The notes beneath the pieces are model-generated. The model was not told where the DNA came from. It did no database searches and saw only the letters and a program-made list of their open reading frames with translations. From NCBI GenBank assembly GCA_023091735.1, contig JALKBU010000102.1, positions 21,513 to 85,512 of the forward strand: a DNA stretch of 64,000 bases, written 5' to 3'. This stretch comes from Trichomonas tenax (Eukaryota; Parabasalia; Trichomonadida; Trichomonadidae). Below are positions 35,989 through 46,254 of the stretch, one piece after another. The first letter of the stretch is position 1. Each line of letters starts with the position of its first letter. Position numbers and translations under genes: made by a program.

Positions 35989-38109
35989 ATGGGCTGCATT
36001 GCTTCCTCTGCTGCTTCATCTAAATACATGGCGCAGCGGCAGCAGAGACAGCAAATGGAGTTCTACGACGAGGAGAATCCTCCACCACCGCCACCACCTC
36101 TTCCTTTAGAAGAGATTATAAAAATCGATGTTATGAAAATTTTGCAAGGATTAAATCAAATACGAGCACCACAAGATATGACACCGGTCGTTTGTCTCAA
36201 CGAATACGCATTTCCTCTTTACCTAGGATCATTCGTCTTCGATGAAGAAAACAATGGTCACGTTGATATGCCAGTAGTTGCTTTTTCACACAACATGAGA
36301 GTGAAATTCGTGTACTTCGGGTCTGTAGGGTTCCTGCAGCACTCGTTGATCCAGAATACAGAGACGGCAGACTTTTTGGAAAATACGATTACTTGGGCAT
36401 CAGATTACAAAGTTTCAACAATTAGGGTTTATTTGTATAATTTACCGAAAAATATAACAAACACACTCGTTGCTGATATTCAGAGTTATGGATATAACGT
36501 AGATTCGGGCCCTGATCTTCCTAAATCTGCGTATGATGTAGTTTTTTGCACGACAGCAAACCAGGATGTTGCTGGCATTGCTAAGCTTGCTAAGGCGGGA
36601 ATGGCGATCTTTTATTTCTACGCGCCGCCTTATCAGCCGAGTTCTAAATTATTAGGTTTTTCAGGTCTTGGTTTTCCTCAATGCTCACTCAAATCATCAT
36701 CGATATTCATGAGAAACAGCTCTGAAACAGTTCTTCGCCAATATTTGATATCAAATGTCATCGAGGAATATTTCAAAGTGTTAGACACACCAGAATCGGA
36801 AGTTTCGGAGCTGGATAACATAGTTTCTAAACTGCGTTACTATATAAGCGAAATGACACATGATAATGCTGAAATCATTTGTCAAATACAAGATAAATCA
36901 ATGGAATACCTCCACAAGACCGATTTCAGGAACGGCGAAATCATGTGCGAGGATACTCGCCAGTGTATGGTTTGTATCATTTTATCGGAATTAATTAACA
37001 AGATTCCACCCGACGAAGTCAAGGCTGCTCCTGATCTTGATCTCTTTCCAGGTGTTACAGACGAAAAAACATGTACAAAACGAATTTCCATTGATACAAC
37101 GATGGGAATCTGGCATTCTACTGGTTTATGGCTTCAAGCAGGCCAAAAAGCTGTCATTGAGACATCGAACCATGTAACAGTCCAAATCGGAGCCCAAACA
37201 CTCTGTCTTTTGCTCAAAGAGTTCCCATGGAAGAGATGGCCTTCTGTTATCACTACATATTATGTTTCTCCGAATGTTCCAACGACGATATCATCGCAGT
37301 TCGGTGGACCTGTTTTCATTCTCTCAGAGAAGAACCACTCTGTGTCTGTTTCCATCGAAGGATGCAGCATTTATCCATACTTCCTCTACGAGAAGCCGAA
37401 CGTGTGGGAGAACACGAAGTCATCGACAATTCCTTGGGGAGAGATAGAAACAAAGTTCGTTAACATAAACTTGCCATCAAGGATGATCCACAACGAGCAG
37501 AAGATCAGCCAGCTTTGCAAGCGTATTGACCAGTTCATGCAATATGTTCGTGTGTTCCAAGCGATCAAAGTCATCAATTTCAAGTCGCGGCTTGTCTTTG
37601 ATGTCGAAGTTCCAAAGGGAGAGCCAATTGTTGAAGATGTTGTCTTCATGTCTATTGAAGATATTTCTACATATCTCACAAATGCAACAGAAGATAAACT
37701 GCTTTACACGATTTTGCTGCTTGCTCAATCTCAGATTATTGATTTCTTCATGTCTTCTGTATTCGAGAGGTCTGTTGCAAGCTGCGCCGTGAGATATGCT
37801 TTATCAAAAGTTGCACCGAACCAGAAAGTTCCGGAATTCTTGGACACAAAGGCTCCTTATCTTTTCAAACCACTATGGAAGGTTTACTCGAAGCACGGCG
37901 TCAATCCATTCTCTGCTGCTCTCAGGAAACAAGCAACGCTGACATTTGCTGATGATAACGAAGCATGGAAGAGTTTCGTGCAGACTCTTGGACAGTCCGC
38001 TGGTTCAGACTTCACCAAAGTCTTGGATCTCGGTGTCAAACCAGGCATGCTTCTTGAGAAGTCCTCTGAGTGCTTGGCGCAATACCAACTTGACCAGAGC
38101 AGTCTCTAA
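35989..38109 (+). CDS. TCAF/M60-like protein with N-myristoylation motif, no HEXXH
   Basis: A 706-residue protein. MGCIASS at the N terminus fits N-myristoylation of Gly2 with palmitoylation of Cys3. A Pro-rich spacer follows (residues about 30-40). Residues about 65-260 resemble the glutamine-amidotransferase-like fold of TCAF/FAM115 proteins (MRVKFVYFGSVGFLQHSL, FLENTITWAS). Residues about 365-470 resemble the M60-like beta-sandwich (STGLWLQAGQKAVIET, SVITTYYVSPNV, TTISSQFGGPVFI). The helical C-terminal part, which would carry the zinc site in active M60 proteases, has no HEXXH that I can find, so a non-catalytic membrane-attached protein is inferred. Trichomonads are known to have expanded M60-like families; most of those are secreted, whereas this one looks cytoplasmic-face lipid-anchored. 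Confidence 0.7.
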   Translation: MGCIASSAASSKYMAQRQQRQQMEFYDEENPPPPPPPLPLEEIIKIDVMKILQGLNQIRAPQDMTPVVCLNEYAFPLYLGSFVFDEENNGHVDMPVVAFSHNMRVKFVYFGSVGFLQHSLIQNTETADFLENTITWASDYKVSTIRVYLYNLPKNITNTLVADIQSYGYNVDSGPDLPKSAYDVVFCTTANQDVAGIAKLAKAGMAIFYFYAPPYQPSSKLLGFSGLGFPQCSLKSSSIFMRNSSETVLRQYLISNVIEEYFKVLDTPESEVSELDNIVSKLRYYISEMTHDNAEIICQIQDKSMEYLHKTDFRNGEIMCEDTRQCMVCIILSELINKIPPDEVKAAPDLDLFPGVTDEKTCTKRISIDTTMGIWHSTGLWLQAGQKAVIETSNHVTVQIGAQTLCLLLKEFPWKRWPSVITTYYVSPNVPTTISSQFGGPVFILSEKNHSVSVSIEGCSIYPYFLYEKPNVWENTKSSTIPWGEIETKFVNINLPSRMIHNEQKISQLCKRIDQFMQYVRVFQAIKVINFKSRLVFDVEVPKGEPIVEDVVFMSIEDISTYLTNATEDKLLYTILLLAQSQIIDFFMSSVFERSVASCAVRYALSKVAPNQKVPEFLDTKAPYLFKPLWKVYSKHGVNPFSAALRKQATLTFADDNEAWKSFVQTLGQSAGSDFTKVLDLGVKPGMLLEKSSECLAQYQLDQSSL

Positions 38110-38729
38110 TTGTTATTATTATTATTTTTTTGTATTATGATATTATTCTCAATAATTCTAACTTGTTTTAATGTGTATAGATGTTTGTATGATGTAATAA
38201 AATATTATATTTTTTATGACTTTCAACATGAATGAAATATTCTAACAAAGCCAATCGAATTGCAGATGAATTAGATTGAAAATTACTTTTTTTACCAATT
38301 GTAAAAATCAATTAAAGAAACATAAATACTTAAAGCATTGACTGCAACTCAATTCATATAACATATCTGTTCGTCACAGTATTTAATAGTATAACATAAT
38401 CATAACTACATAGATCAGAATCGATCAACAATAAATTTAGAAATGCATCAAAGAAAGAAAAAAAAGTGTGATTTTTTGAATAAAATCAGAGCAGCAAGGA
38501 TAGTAATGAAAAACTAATGATACATTAGTTACTACAATTTATTCGAATACGTGTAAAAGTTCCTGATTCTTCTTGTATCATGAGTTGAACATGTTTCTTC
38601 GTATTTTTTGATTTGAATTTTATGCATTCAGATCAAAGTATATAGAATGAATTGTTTATAAATAACTTCTGTCATTGGTGTTATAGATAATGCTGAATGT
38701 TTTGGTTGGGTGTTATATTGAGTTTGAGT

Positions 38730-38735
38730 TCATTT
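38730..38735 (+). promoter_or_regulatory. Inr-like initiator, start-deciding
   Basis: TCATTT directly before ATG 38736. The competing TCATTGG at about 38672 would serve an earlier ATG. The 38110-38729 interval otherwise holds only a small AACTAATG/CATTAGTT hairpin (about 38511-38529). Confidence 0.4.
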
Positions 38736-39719
38736 ATGAAAAGTTATGAAGTCGCTGCTTTCATTGATAATTTTGCACAAAATCCTGCACAAGATATTCC
38801 GTCAGAGTTCTTGGAACAGCTAAAGAGGTACGCAGACTATGTCGAGGAATACGATTTGAAGCGAATCACGAGAGAATTTGACTTCATTCCAAAAAATATC
38901 GAAAAACTCATTGCAAATCCATACCTGTGCGTAGAACCACAAGTAAGTGATTTGCTTACAGACGTTTTGCTCAAATTCGTTACAGGAAGAGATGATGCAA
39001 AAGATCCCGTAATGCTTTGGGCTGCGAACTTGTTGAGGAAATTCCAGAAAATGCAGAAGAAAGGAAGCAATAAATCGCGATCTAAGTCATATTTAGCGCT
39101 AAAAGCAATATATCAATATCCAAAAGAGTATTTTGAATCACTTTCTAACGAGAAACTGAGTACAATCGCCCTATCGAATCCACCACAGCAATTGGTAGTA
39201 TATTTACTTGAAGAACTAGAAAATCGAAATCTTGAAATACCACCAAAGTTAGTTTTGTCTATTGACATTACATCAAAACGAATTTCGCCAGCTCTTATGA
39301 CATCTATTTTCCAGATTTACATAGAATCTCCAACTCTTCAATTTGCAGAGTTGCTTGTTCAGGCTATAAATAAGCGCCCGTTCCTCCATGTGCTTTTTGT
39401 ATCTGATCTATCGTTCTATGAAATCCCAGTTATCAAAAATGCACTTGCAATTCTTGGATCAGTGATTTCTAAGTTTAATTTCGACTTTCCACTTTCATAC
39501 CTCTACTCTCCATATATATCAGATATAGCCTATGAAATAAGAGGTGTCAGTGATCCAGTTTCTGAAATGCATTACAATTTATTTGCAGGAATTCTTCAAG
39601 AATACAGCGACACTCAAATTCAATTTCTATTCCCATTAATTTTGGAATTCCCACACATTGGAAAAGCACTTTCAGACATTGATGAAAGAACTCATTCGAT
39701 GCTTAATGGATGGATTTAA
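38736..39719 (+). CDS. Helical hypothetical protein, 327 residues
   Basis: From ATG 38736 the product begins MKSYEVAAFIDNFAQNPAQD, a plausible soluble N terminus. An in-frame ATG at 38697 would add 13 hydrophobic residues (MFWLGVILSLSSF). The protein is all-helical and ARM/HEAT-like in texture, with Leu-rich helices and conserved-looking Pro breaks (SNPPQQLVVYLLEELENRN, PFLHVLFVSDLSFYEIPVIK). There is no membrane span. Family not recognised. Confidence 0.7.
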   Translation: MKSYEVAAFIDNFAQNPAQDIPSEFLEQLKRYADYVEEYDLKRITREFDFIPKNIEKLIANPYLCVEPQVSDLLTDVLLKFVTGRDDAKDPVMLWAANLLRKFQKMQKKGSNKSRSKSYLALKAIYQYPKEYFESLSNEKLSTIALSNPPQQLVVYLLEELENRNLEIPPKLVLSIDITSKRISPALMTSIFQIYIESPTLQFAELLVQAINKRPFLHVLFVSDLSFYEIPVIKNALAILGSVISKFNFDFPLSYLYSPYISDIAYEIRGVSDPVSEMHYNLFAGILQEYSDTQIQFLFPLILEFPHIGKALSDIDERTHSMLNGWI

Positions 39720-39994
39720 TTTCACATCAAAACAATGATGCGGTAATGAAGCATATCTCATAGCACAAGTAGATATCATTATAATTATAACAGAACTTCA
39801 AGAAATTTAATTTTTTTTCTTAATAATTAATGCAATAATGTGTTTAGTCTCAAATTCCTATACACAAACAGAACTCTAACATTTCATCGAAAGAAAGACA
39901 CGAATTTGGGAGATATTAATTGAAATACTTTCTAAAATCATTAGAGTCAGCTATTTACTGTTATAAATGCAAATTTAACATATGTGGCATGATT

Positions 39995-40048
39995 TATACA
40001 GTGCGTATACATGATTGTTCCTAATTTTGATTTAAGACGTACTGTATA
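39995..40048. repeat. 12-bp hairpin between genes
   Basis: Arms 39995-40006 (TATACAGTGCGT) and 40037-40048 pair with one G-U. Loop 30 bases. It is isolated in the 39720-40169 intergenic interval, which is otherwise AT-rich and without features. Confidence 0.75.
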
Positions 40049-40169
40049 TCATCGAGTGGAGATGACAAAATTCAATAGGCCCTTGGGGCTTATAGAGGAA
40101 TCATATTAATAATTCTGTAGAATGTTTGTAAAAATTAACTATTTTGAAAATAATGCTTATTGAAATAAA

Positions 40170-40706
40170 TTATTTGAGTGGTGTTCCGTGCGTAAGAACA
40201 AAGTTCTGTGAGTCAATGACAGCAACCAAATCAGTAAATACGCGAATATATGTTTTTTCTTCGTTAGCTTCATCTCTTCTAAGTGAATTTCTAGCATGTT
40301 CGAACACTGCTTTTTGTCTTTCTTGATTTAATTTTTCTTTTAATTCACGAATTTTTGTTTTAGAAGGAGAAAGATATAATTCACGACGTTTTTGTGTCAT
40401 GTCCATCACAGGCTCTAGCTTTTCAGCTGTACATCCATATTGACTATTAATTTTATCGATAATAATTTTAAACATGCGTTTTTTCGTGTCTTTTTCATCC
40501 TGTAAATCGCCATATTCGTTCTCTATAGCATTTGAAACAAAGTTGAATAATGTTTCTGTTTTTGGACTCGAAATAAAGGATTTTTCAATTTCATCGATCG
40601 ATTCTTCCTTCATTTTACTGAAGTTACTTGAGCAGAGCTTCTTGAACTGATTGAAAAGAGATTTTCCATACTCATCACTCAGCTTCTCCCAATCTAAATC
40701 ACTCAT
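40170..40706 (-). CDS. Hypothetical 178-residue helical protein
   Basis: ATG 40706 follows an Inr (TCATAATTATTA) directly. The charged, helical protein has a long amphipathic segment (KTKIRELKEKLNQERQKAVFEHARNSLRRDE, about residues 113-148) that could form a coiled coil. It ends in TAA. No signal or membrane segment. Family not recognised; the size and coiled coil are compatible with a small structural or kinetochore-type subunit, which is speculation. Confidence 0.7.
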   Translation of the reverse strand: MSDLDWEKLSDEYGKSLFNQFKKLCSSNFSKMKEESIDEIEKSFISSPKTETLFNFVSNAIENEYGDLQDEKDTKKRMFKIIIDKINSQYGCTAEKLEPVMDMTQKRRELYLSPSKTKIRELKEKLNQERQKAVFEHARNSLRRDEANEEKTYIRVFTDLVAVIDSQNFVLTHGTPLK

Positions 40707-40709
40707 TAA

Positions 40710-40718
40710 TAATTATGA
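40710..40718 (-). promoter_or_regulatory. Inr-like initiator of the 178-residue protein
   Basis: Minus-strand TCATAATTA starting 12 bases before ATG 40706. A TGACCTTGTAAATT plus TGTCAAAT pair lies just upstream (40716-40742). Confidence 0.55.
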
Positions 40719-41048
40719 CCTTGTAAATTATTATATGTCAAATTATTTTTTATTTTTCTCTTTTCAAAGGTAAAAATAAGCTTTCAATGGACATCAACAT
40801 ATAAAATACTATGATATTGGAGAGGAGAATCGTATTCTATAGAAATATCATCAAAATGTTGACAATTAAATTTGTGGTTCCATATATCTTTAAAATTAGA
40901 TCCTACCTTTGATAAATTAGATATGCTTAGGTAAGGGCTTTTAAGCAGTGAGCTATTTCAGATTAGATTAAAAATCATATATTAAAAAGAATGTATTTTA
41001 AGAGGAGAAGCTTTCGATTATATTTAGTAAAATCGTGTTTATACATCT

Positions 41049-41324
41049 ATGGAGAACCAAACTAAACCGAGAACTCGTTTAGATGTTCATCTTCCTCCTG
41101 CGCCAGTGGCGTGTGAGTGGGTTGCGGATGTGGCGGACGCCTGTCATCTGGCGGATGAACTGTGGCATTGGGCGGTTGACCTTCATCGCCTTGCAGAGGA
41201 TTCTCTTTGTGCGGAGCGTCTTGTGAGCAGCCATCTGAGAAAGACTTTTGTAAACCTCTCAAACTCCTTTGACCACGACCCAGAAAAAATAGGTCTTTTT
41301 ACATTATATTTAACATTACCATAA
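41049..41324 (+). other. GC-rich island with competing frames on both strands
   Basis: About 200 bp (41080-41280) are strikingly richer in G+C than the flanks. Plus strand: ATG 41049 opens 91 codons (MENQTKPRTRLDVHLPPAPV, then WVADVADACHLADELWHWAV). Minus strand: an ATG-less open frame reads through RGLQKSFSDGC and ends in a Pro-rich tail (PPDDRRPPHPQPTHTPLAQEE) with stop at 41062. No Inr is seen for either. It could be a small gene, an exon-like relic or inserted foreign DNA; I cannot decide the strand. Confidence 0.35.
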
Positions 41325-41667
41325 CTTAAAGATCATATATTTCTCATCAAATAGTGAAAATGTTCATTTTATAAGAATATGCCACGTAATAAATATATTT
41401 CTTTACACGACAAAAAATATATGATTATAAATAAACAAAGGCATACCATATACGAACAACAGAAAAAAATATATATGTGTTTCGGTTAGGAAATTCTGAA
41501 AAGTTATATTTTCATCAAATATATATATTAGCAATTTTAGATCAGTATTTATTAGCAAAAAGTGAAGCTGTAGAATAATTGAGTTTGGGTCTAGAATATG
41601 TTTTGATATGAAAATACTTGGACTTTATATTCGGTAATATTATTAACATTTACGTGACTTAAAGGTT

Positions 41668-41967
41668 CTAGTGCTTGGGTTTTCTTGCAATTTGTTCTGG
41701 ATAAACGCAATCATCAATTCCGAGTAAAACTTTAAGGAAATATGGGAATGGTTGGTCATAAACATACACATAGATATACAAGAAAGCTCCAACTATTGCG
41801 AAAAAGAAGAAAAATTCGATGATTTTAACTGGTCTAATTTTTTCTCTTATAAACATTGCTTGCTCTTCAGTGAGTTCCTCTTCACCACCTTCAACACCTT
41901 CCTGTGGAACATTTGGTGCACCTGAAGGTTCAACTTCCGGTGGAGGTACACTTCCAACTTCTTTCAT
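41668..41967 (-). CDS. Small single-pass membrane protein, 99 residues
   Basis: ATG 41967 to a stop at 41668. The N-terminal about 40 residues are acidic and Pro/Gly-rich. RPVKIIE is followed by a hydrophobic span (FFFFFAIVGAFLYIYVYVY, about residues 52-70), and a short C-terminal tail ends basic (ARKPKH). There is no N-terminal signal, so it is probably tail-proximal anchored. Divergent from the 42094 gene with a 126-base shared promoter region. Family not recognised. Confidence 0.7.
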   Translation of the reverse strand: MKEVGSVPPPEVEPSGAPNVPQEGVEGGEEELTEEQAMFIREKIRPVKIIEFFFFFAIVGAFLYIYVYVYDQPFPYFLKVLLGIDDCVYPEQIARKPKH

Positions 41968-41976
41968 TTTTAATTA

Positions 41977-42083
41977 ACCCCTTTTATAACTGTTATAGCC
42001 CTATATTTAATCACTCCTAAATATAGATCAATAACCCTCTTATTAATAAAATTCCCTGTTTATTTTTATCATACCCTTTTATA
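41977..42083. promoter_or_regulatory. Divergent promoter with repeated ACCCTTTTAT-type elements
   Basis: The 126-base gap between two divergent genes contains ACCCCTTTTAT (41977-41987), AACCCTCTTAT (about 42033-42043) and ACCCTTTTATA (42073-42083), all on the plus strand, and no TCAY-type Inr near either start. A CCTTT-type start-site motif has been described for Inr-less trichomonad promoters; assigning it here is inference. Confidence 0.45.
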
Positions 42084-42093
42084 GTATAAAAAT

Positions 42094-42936
42094 ATGGAAC
42101 ATTTCAGTTTATCGCCGGAAAATTTTTCTAAGATACTAAAATTCTTAGTCGGTGATAACAAGCAGATCCCGGTCTCATGGAAATGCCCGGTGAAAATGTC
42201 ACATAACCCAAGCGGTGAATTAATCATTTTTGATGCGAATGAACAAACTTCGAGTATGATGTCTATATTTCAAGCTTATGCTTTCGTCGTAAGAAAGTTC
42301 TACCCTGCGTTAGAAGGTCGAAAATTACTCGTTCACGTGATTATTTACATTATTAAATTAATTCGTGGCCAAAATTTCATTTTCTGCACCGGATTTAGTA
42401 GCGATGGAACAGGGTACTTCTCATCTTCAAGTTCAGAAGAAGTTGTTCATAGATATTTAATCGAATCAACATTTTTGGATTCCCCACAAGCGGTTTTACT
42501 CCTCGCTTTGTCATTTTGCGCTATTGCAGGTCCTGCAAAATTATCTTCATCACACAGAAAAATACCTTTTTTATCTTCTGAAGGCTATGCTTCAATCAAT
42601 TTTATTCTGTTTCTGTTAACTGGGTTCCCAGCAGATACTCCCTCAAGTATTTTTTCGATTGAAAACGGATCAATGAGAATTCCAGTTCATACACAGCAAC
42701 AAGTCGGTTTAATTGAAGCAGATGCATCTTCACCACAATATAATATTGGTACTACGCTTATGATTCCAAAAGACAAAGTTTGGGTTGTCATCAACAAAAA
42801 TTATTATACAACTGTTCTTTGCTCAACGGATGTATATTTTGAGTACAAACTATGTGCTATTGACGGATTTAAAGTCAACACAATTCCTGATGATAATAAA
42901 TTAATAATTCGAATCAAAGAAGCTCTCGCGAAGTAG
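42094..42936 (+). CDS. Hypothetical 280-residue protein
   Basis: ATG 42094 to TAG. Mixed alpha/beta composition with two moderately hydrophobic helices (LLVHVIIYIIKLI about residues 78-90, AVLLLALSFCAIAGPAKL about 130-150) that look amphipathic rather than clear membrane spans. The C-terminal half reads as beta-rich (GTTLMIPKDKVWVVINKNYY). No motif that I recognise. It shares the divergent promoter region with the small membrane protein. Confidence 0.65.
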   Translation: MEHFSLSPENFSKILKFLVGDNKQIPVSWKCPVKMSHNPSGELIIFDANEQTSSMMSIFQAYAFVVRKFYPALEGRKLLVHVIIYIIKLIRGQNFIFCTGFSSDGTGYFSSSSSEEVVHRYLIESTFLDSPQAVLLLALSFCAIAGPAKLSSSHRKIPFLSSEGYASINFILFLLTGFPADTPSSIFSIENGSMRIPVHTQQQVGLIEADASSPQYNIGTTLMIPKDKVWVVINKNYYTTVLCSTDVYFEYKLCAIDGFKVNTIPDDNKLIIRIKEALAK

Positions 42937-43036
42937 CAATGATTATGATTCTTTTGTTTGTTGTTATTGAAATATTATCCATGGATATAAAGCTTTATGC
43001 ATAATATATACACACATTTTTACAAACAAACAAAAA

Positions 43037-44260
43037 TTATTTATCGAGCTTTCCAAGACCTATAGAAATAAGTCTGGCAATATATAGCGCATTAACTGGT
43101 GTTGCTTGGACAGGAATATGCAGTATAGATGCATCTCTACCTTCAATCATGTAAAGATCCGTGAATCCTCCAAGATTGATGAATGAAAGTAACCATTTCT
43201 CCATTTGCAGTTCAATAACTGAAGTTTTCGGCTGCATGAATATGATGTTGGACAAAATTGATCCATGCACAGCAAAGAACAGCTTTATGGTGTTGAAGTA
43301 TTTTGCATTCTCTTGAATAGTAAAGTAACTAATTCCCACTTCCCAGTTAATATTTGGATGCTGAGTCTTAACAGCATTCATCACTTCATCCCAGTTCTCA
43401 ATCTCACGAGACATGTTAAACCTGTTATAAATTACATATCTATATGGAGGGGTCTTGCTTAAGTTGAAGAGTTGAATGAATTTTATCTTCATGTTCTGTA
43501 TTAAACATGAACAAAGATCTCCGCACCAAGAAGAATGCATAACATAAAGATTTTCAGCATAAAAATAGGAGCTTTGGCCAGCAATAATCCTATCACTGGA
43601 AATATTAAACAATGAAAGATCTTCTACTATATATTTCTTCATATAAGGAACAACAATTAACGAATCATCTAGAAGTTTCTGTGGAACTGCAAAGAAGCAT
43701 GGCAACACTTCAAGGAACCAATGCCCGAAGTCAGAGGTATGTTGGTGACCAATACAAACTACAGATTTGTATTTAAAATATGTAATATTTGAGATGTTGT
43801 AATATCTTGAAAGTGATGAATTCCAGTATCGCGGATGACATTGAAGAGTGAAAAAATGATATCCATTCCATTTAACAATTACCGATTCAGATGTGAAAAC
43901 TGTATTTTGAAAGTATGCAATTAAAGGAGTTATCTTTTCCATATCTGATTCCTGTGGAATGTATCCACCGGGGTAAATGGACTGAAAAAAGTGCGCTGGA
44001 CGATAATTAGTATTCAAAATCTGTAAAGGGTTCATTGCTACGAGTGCAAACTCTGATGATTTGATATAATGGACTGAATTGCGTATTATCATTGATCCAG
44101 ATCCAATCTCGAATGCTTTTTTATTTGATAATGTTAAAAATAACGAGAAATCTGTCTGGAAGTTCCAAAACCAGAAAAGGAAGACCAGAAATGATAGCAC
44201 TGAAAGAATTTTCTTCGTATTATATATTCTTTCGTATAATTGAGGTTTTCGAAAAAACAT
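43037..44260 (-). CDS. GT61-family (DUF563-type) glycosyltransferase, type II membrane protein
   Basis: A 407-residue protein with a short basic cytoplasmic N terminus and one membrane anchor at about residues 17-35 (ILSVLSFLVFLFWFWNF), typical of Golgi glycosyltransferases. The catalytic region shows GT61 hallmarks: HTSDFGHWFLEVLPCFF around residue 175 and FAVHGSILSNIIFMQPKTSVIE around residue 325, plus RYVIYNR between them. Several sequons occur (NSS, NIS). GT61 members transfer sugars such as xylose or GlcNAc; the donor here cannot be told. Start ATG 44260; ends TAA. Inferred role in surface glycan synthesis. Confidence 0.82.
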   Translation of the reverse strand: MFFRKPQLYERIYNTKKILSVLSFLVFLFWFWNFQTDFSLFLTLSNKKAFEIGSGSMIIRNSVHYIKSSEFALVAMNPLQILNTNYRPAHFFQSIYPGGYIPQESDMEKITPLIAYFQNTVFTSESVIVKWNGYHFFTLQCHPRYWNSSLSRYYNISNITYFKYKSVVCIGHQHTSDFGHWFLEVLPCFFAVPQKLLDDSLIVVPYMKKYIVEDLSLFNISSDRIIAGQSSYFYAENLYVMHSSWCGDLCSCLIQNMKIKFIQLFNLSKTPPYRYVIYNRFNMSREIENWDEVMNAVKTQHPNINWEVGISYFTIQENAKYFNTIKLFFAVHGSILSNIIFMQPKTSVIELQMEKWLLSFINLGGFTDLYMIEGRDASILHIPVQATPVNALYIARLISIGLGKLDK

Positions 44261-45152
44261 TTTGAATAAGGTTAAAAATCCCCAAGCGGTCGAAGTTCGA
44301 TTTTTGATTCAATCTTTTTTTCCAACTTTTTTCGAATCAAATTTTTAGCATGCATATAATGATATTTCCATACTCCGCATAAAACATAATTTTAAGGCTT
44401 CACTAACAACATTCAATTTTTAATCTTATTGATGGAAAGTTGGTAGTTTGAGCCCCATTTATTAGCATAGCAAGCATAAATAAAAATGTCTGAAGTGTAG
44501 TATTGGATATAGTAATGATCCATCTATAAAATGTATTGTCTCATTTTTCATATCTTTGAACTTTTTTGTAACATTCGAAAAACACACTAGAAGCGCATTC
44601 TGGATGATTTTTTAACTTTAATTTTAAATCTCAGCACACGGTGCTATTCAAGAGATTCTGAAACGGTACATTTACGGTAAAAAATTATCATATATACATG
44701 AAATATAGCCCCTGGTTTCTAAACTAGATGCTGAGGTTATGAAGATCGAAAAAATAAATCCTACCCCGTCCACTGACACAAATGGGATTTTTTTGTAAAT
44801 TTTTAGAAAAATCATCGAATTTCAACAATTTCATCAATATTTTACAAATCTTTATTAGCCAAACATTTCGTTTTGTAACTGAAATAAAATATATCATAGC
44901 AATATTTGATTTCGAAAGGAAAATTTTTGTGATAAAATAATATCAAATAAAAACGCTTTTGCAATATGGTTGTGCGCACGATTTTTGGAAAGCATGCGCG
45001 ATCAAAAGTGACAAGGACCCTGAGGAGCAGTCCCTCATATTATAGTATAAACCATATTTTAAACATAAGCAGTCTAAAAATCCATAGTGTTGATTGATTT
45101 TACTGTTTTTAATGGAAAAATGAATGTTTTCAAAAATATATATTTTGGGCAA

Positions 45153-46254
45153 TTAAGGGTCCGCGATGGCCAAACTTCCTGTATCGTCCTTCACTTTTTT
45201 GGTAAATTTTAACTTATTATTTAGGTACAAAAAGATGTTAAAAAATAACCAAAAAAACAACCTTCTTGATTTTATTTCCCCTCATGCTAAGGATTAATTG
45301 CTTGGAGTATCGCAGTTCATTTTTAACTTTTTAATTATAATATTAATAATCAACGGGAAAAGGTGAAATCATTTACCATTTTAATAGCCACTTGAATATA
45401 TATGCTAAAAATATGCTGATAATTGTAAAATAGTAAAATAAACAAGTAACTCACAAAGAAATTCTGCTGTTTCTTCGCGTTCAATTTGTTTGATGCATTA
45501 AACAGTTACTATAGCCTATGATAGCTATGTTATTTCAATTAGGTGCTTTGGTATCCATAAATAACACGAATTATTACACCTAAATTTATGGATGGCTCTA
45601 CATTGGTTCTAGGCTTTCGTCCACGTGAATTGATAGCATAACTGTCTCCCCTTGCGTTATTTCGTGTAAATGCCCTAAAGCTTTCATAGGTTTTTCAAAA
45701 ATCAAGGAATTTTTGAGTAATAATTAATTTATTTTTATGCTTAATATTCATATATCAATGTTTTGTTGTGAAATTCATATTTGTGTGAGATCATCTTCAA
45801 AAACATGTATTTTCAATTTATTTTGGTATTACAGCGATCTCAGTACTACAAGTAATGCAAATTATACCTTGAAATCGAGAAATATGCAAATTTTGCTGTT
45901 TTTTTTAAATTGTTTTCTCCCTGCATGTATTTTGCAAATTTATTATCAAAATACTGCTAGGTGATGATTGGCAAATGAATTAATACAAGAAAAAAGGGTC
46001 CTGATTTTCACATCACTCGTGTTTTTTGAAAAAATCACATTTCTTTTTCAAAGTCCATGATTTTTATGTTTTGATTGATTTTTAAGCGAGAGATATTAAT
46101 GAATCTCCTCCAATATTCAATATGCAATGAATTGCATATCATTGTCAATCTAGATCTCTCTATCTTGAAAAGCATCAAATTGTGGGAAATACGTTTTTAA
46201 GACAATCTCATAGAATATTTTGAGAGCTTATATTTGGCCATAGCGGACCCTTAA
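45153..46254. mobile_element. 1.1-kb element with 22-bp terminal inverted repeats flanked by TTAA
   Basis: Left end TTAAGGGTCCGCGATGGCC plus AAA (45153-45174) and right end 46233-46254 are reverse complements with one mismatch in 22. The outermost four bases are TTAA on both sides, as for TTAA-duplicating elements (piggyBac-like), although a TA duplication with a longer inverted repeat cannot be excluded. No transposase-length frame exists inside (longest 75 codons), so this is a non-autonomous or decayed copy. Internal sequence is AT-rich. The TIRs contain GGGTCCGC, far more GC-rich than surrounding DNA. Confidence 0.7.
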
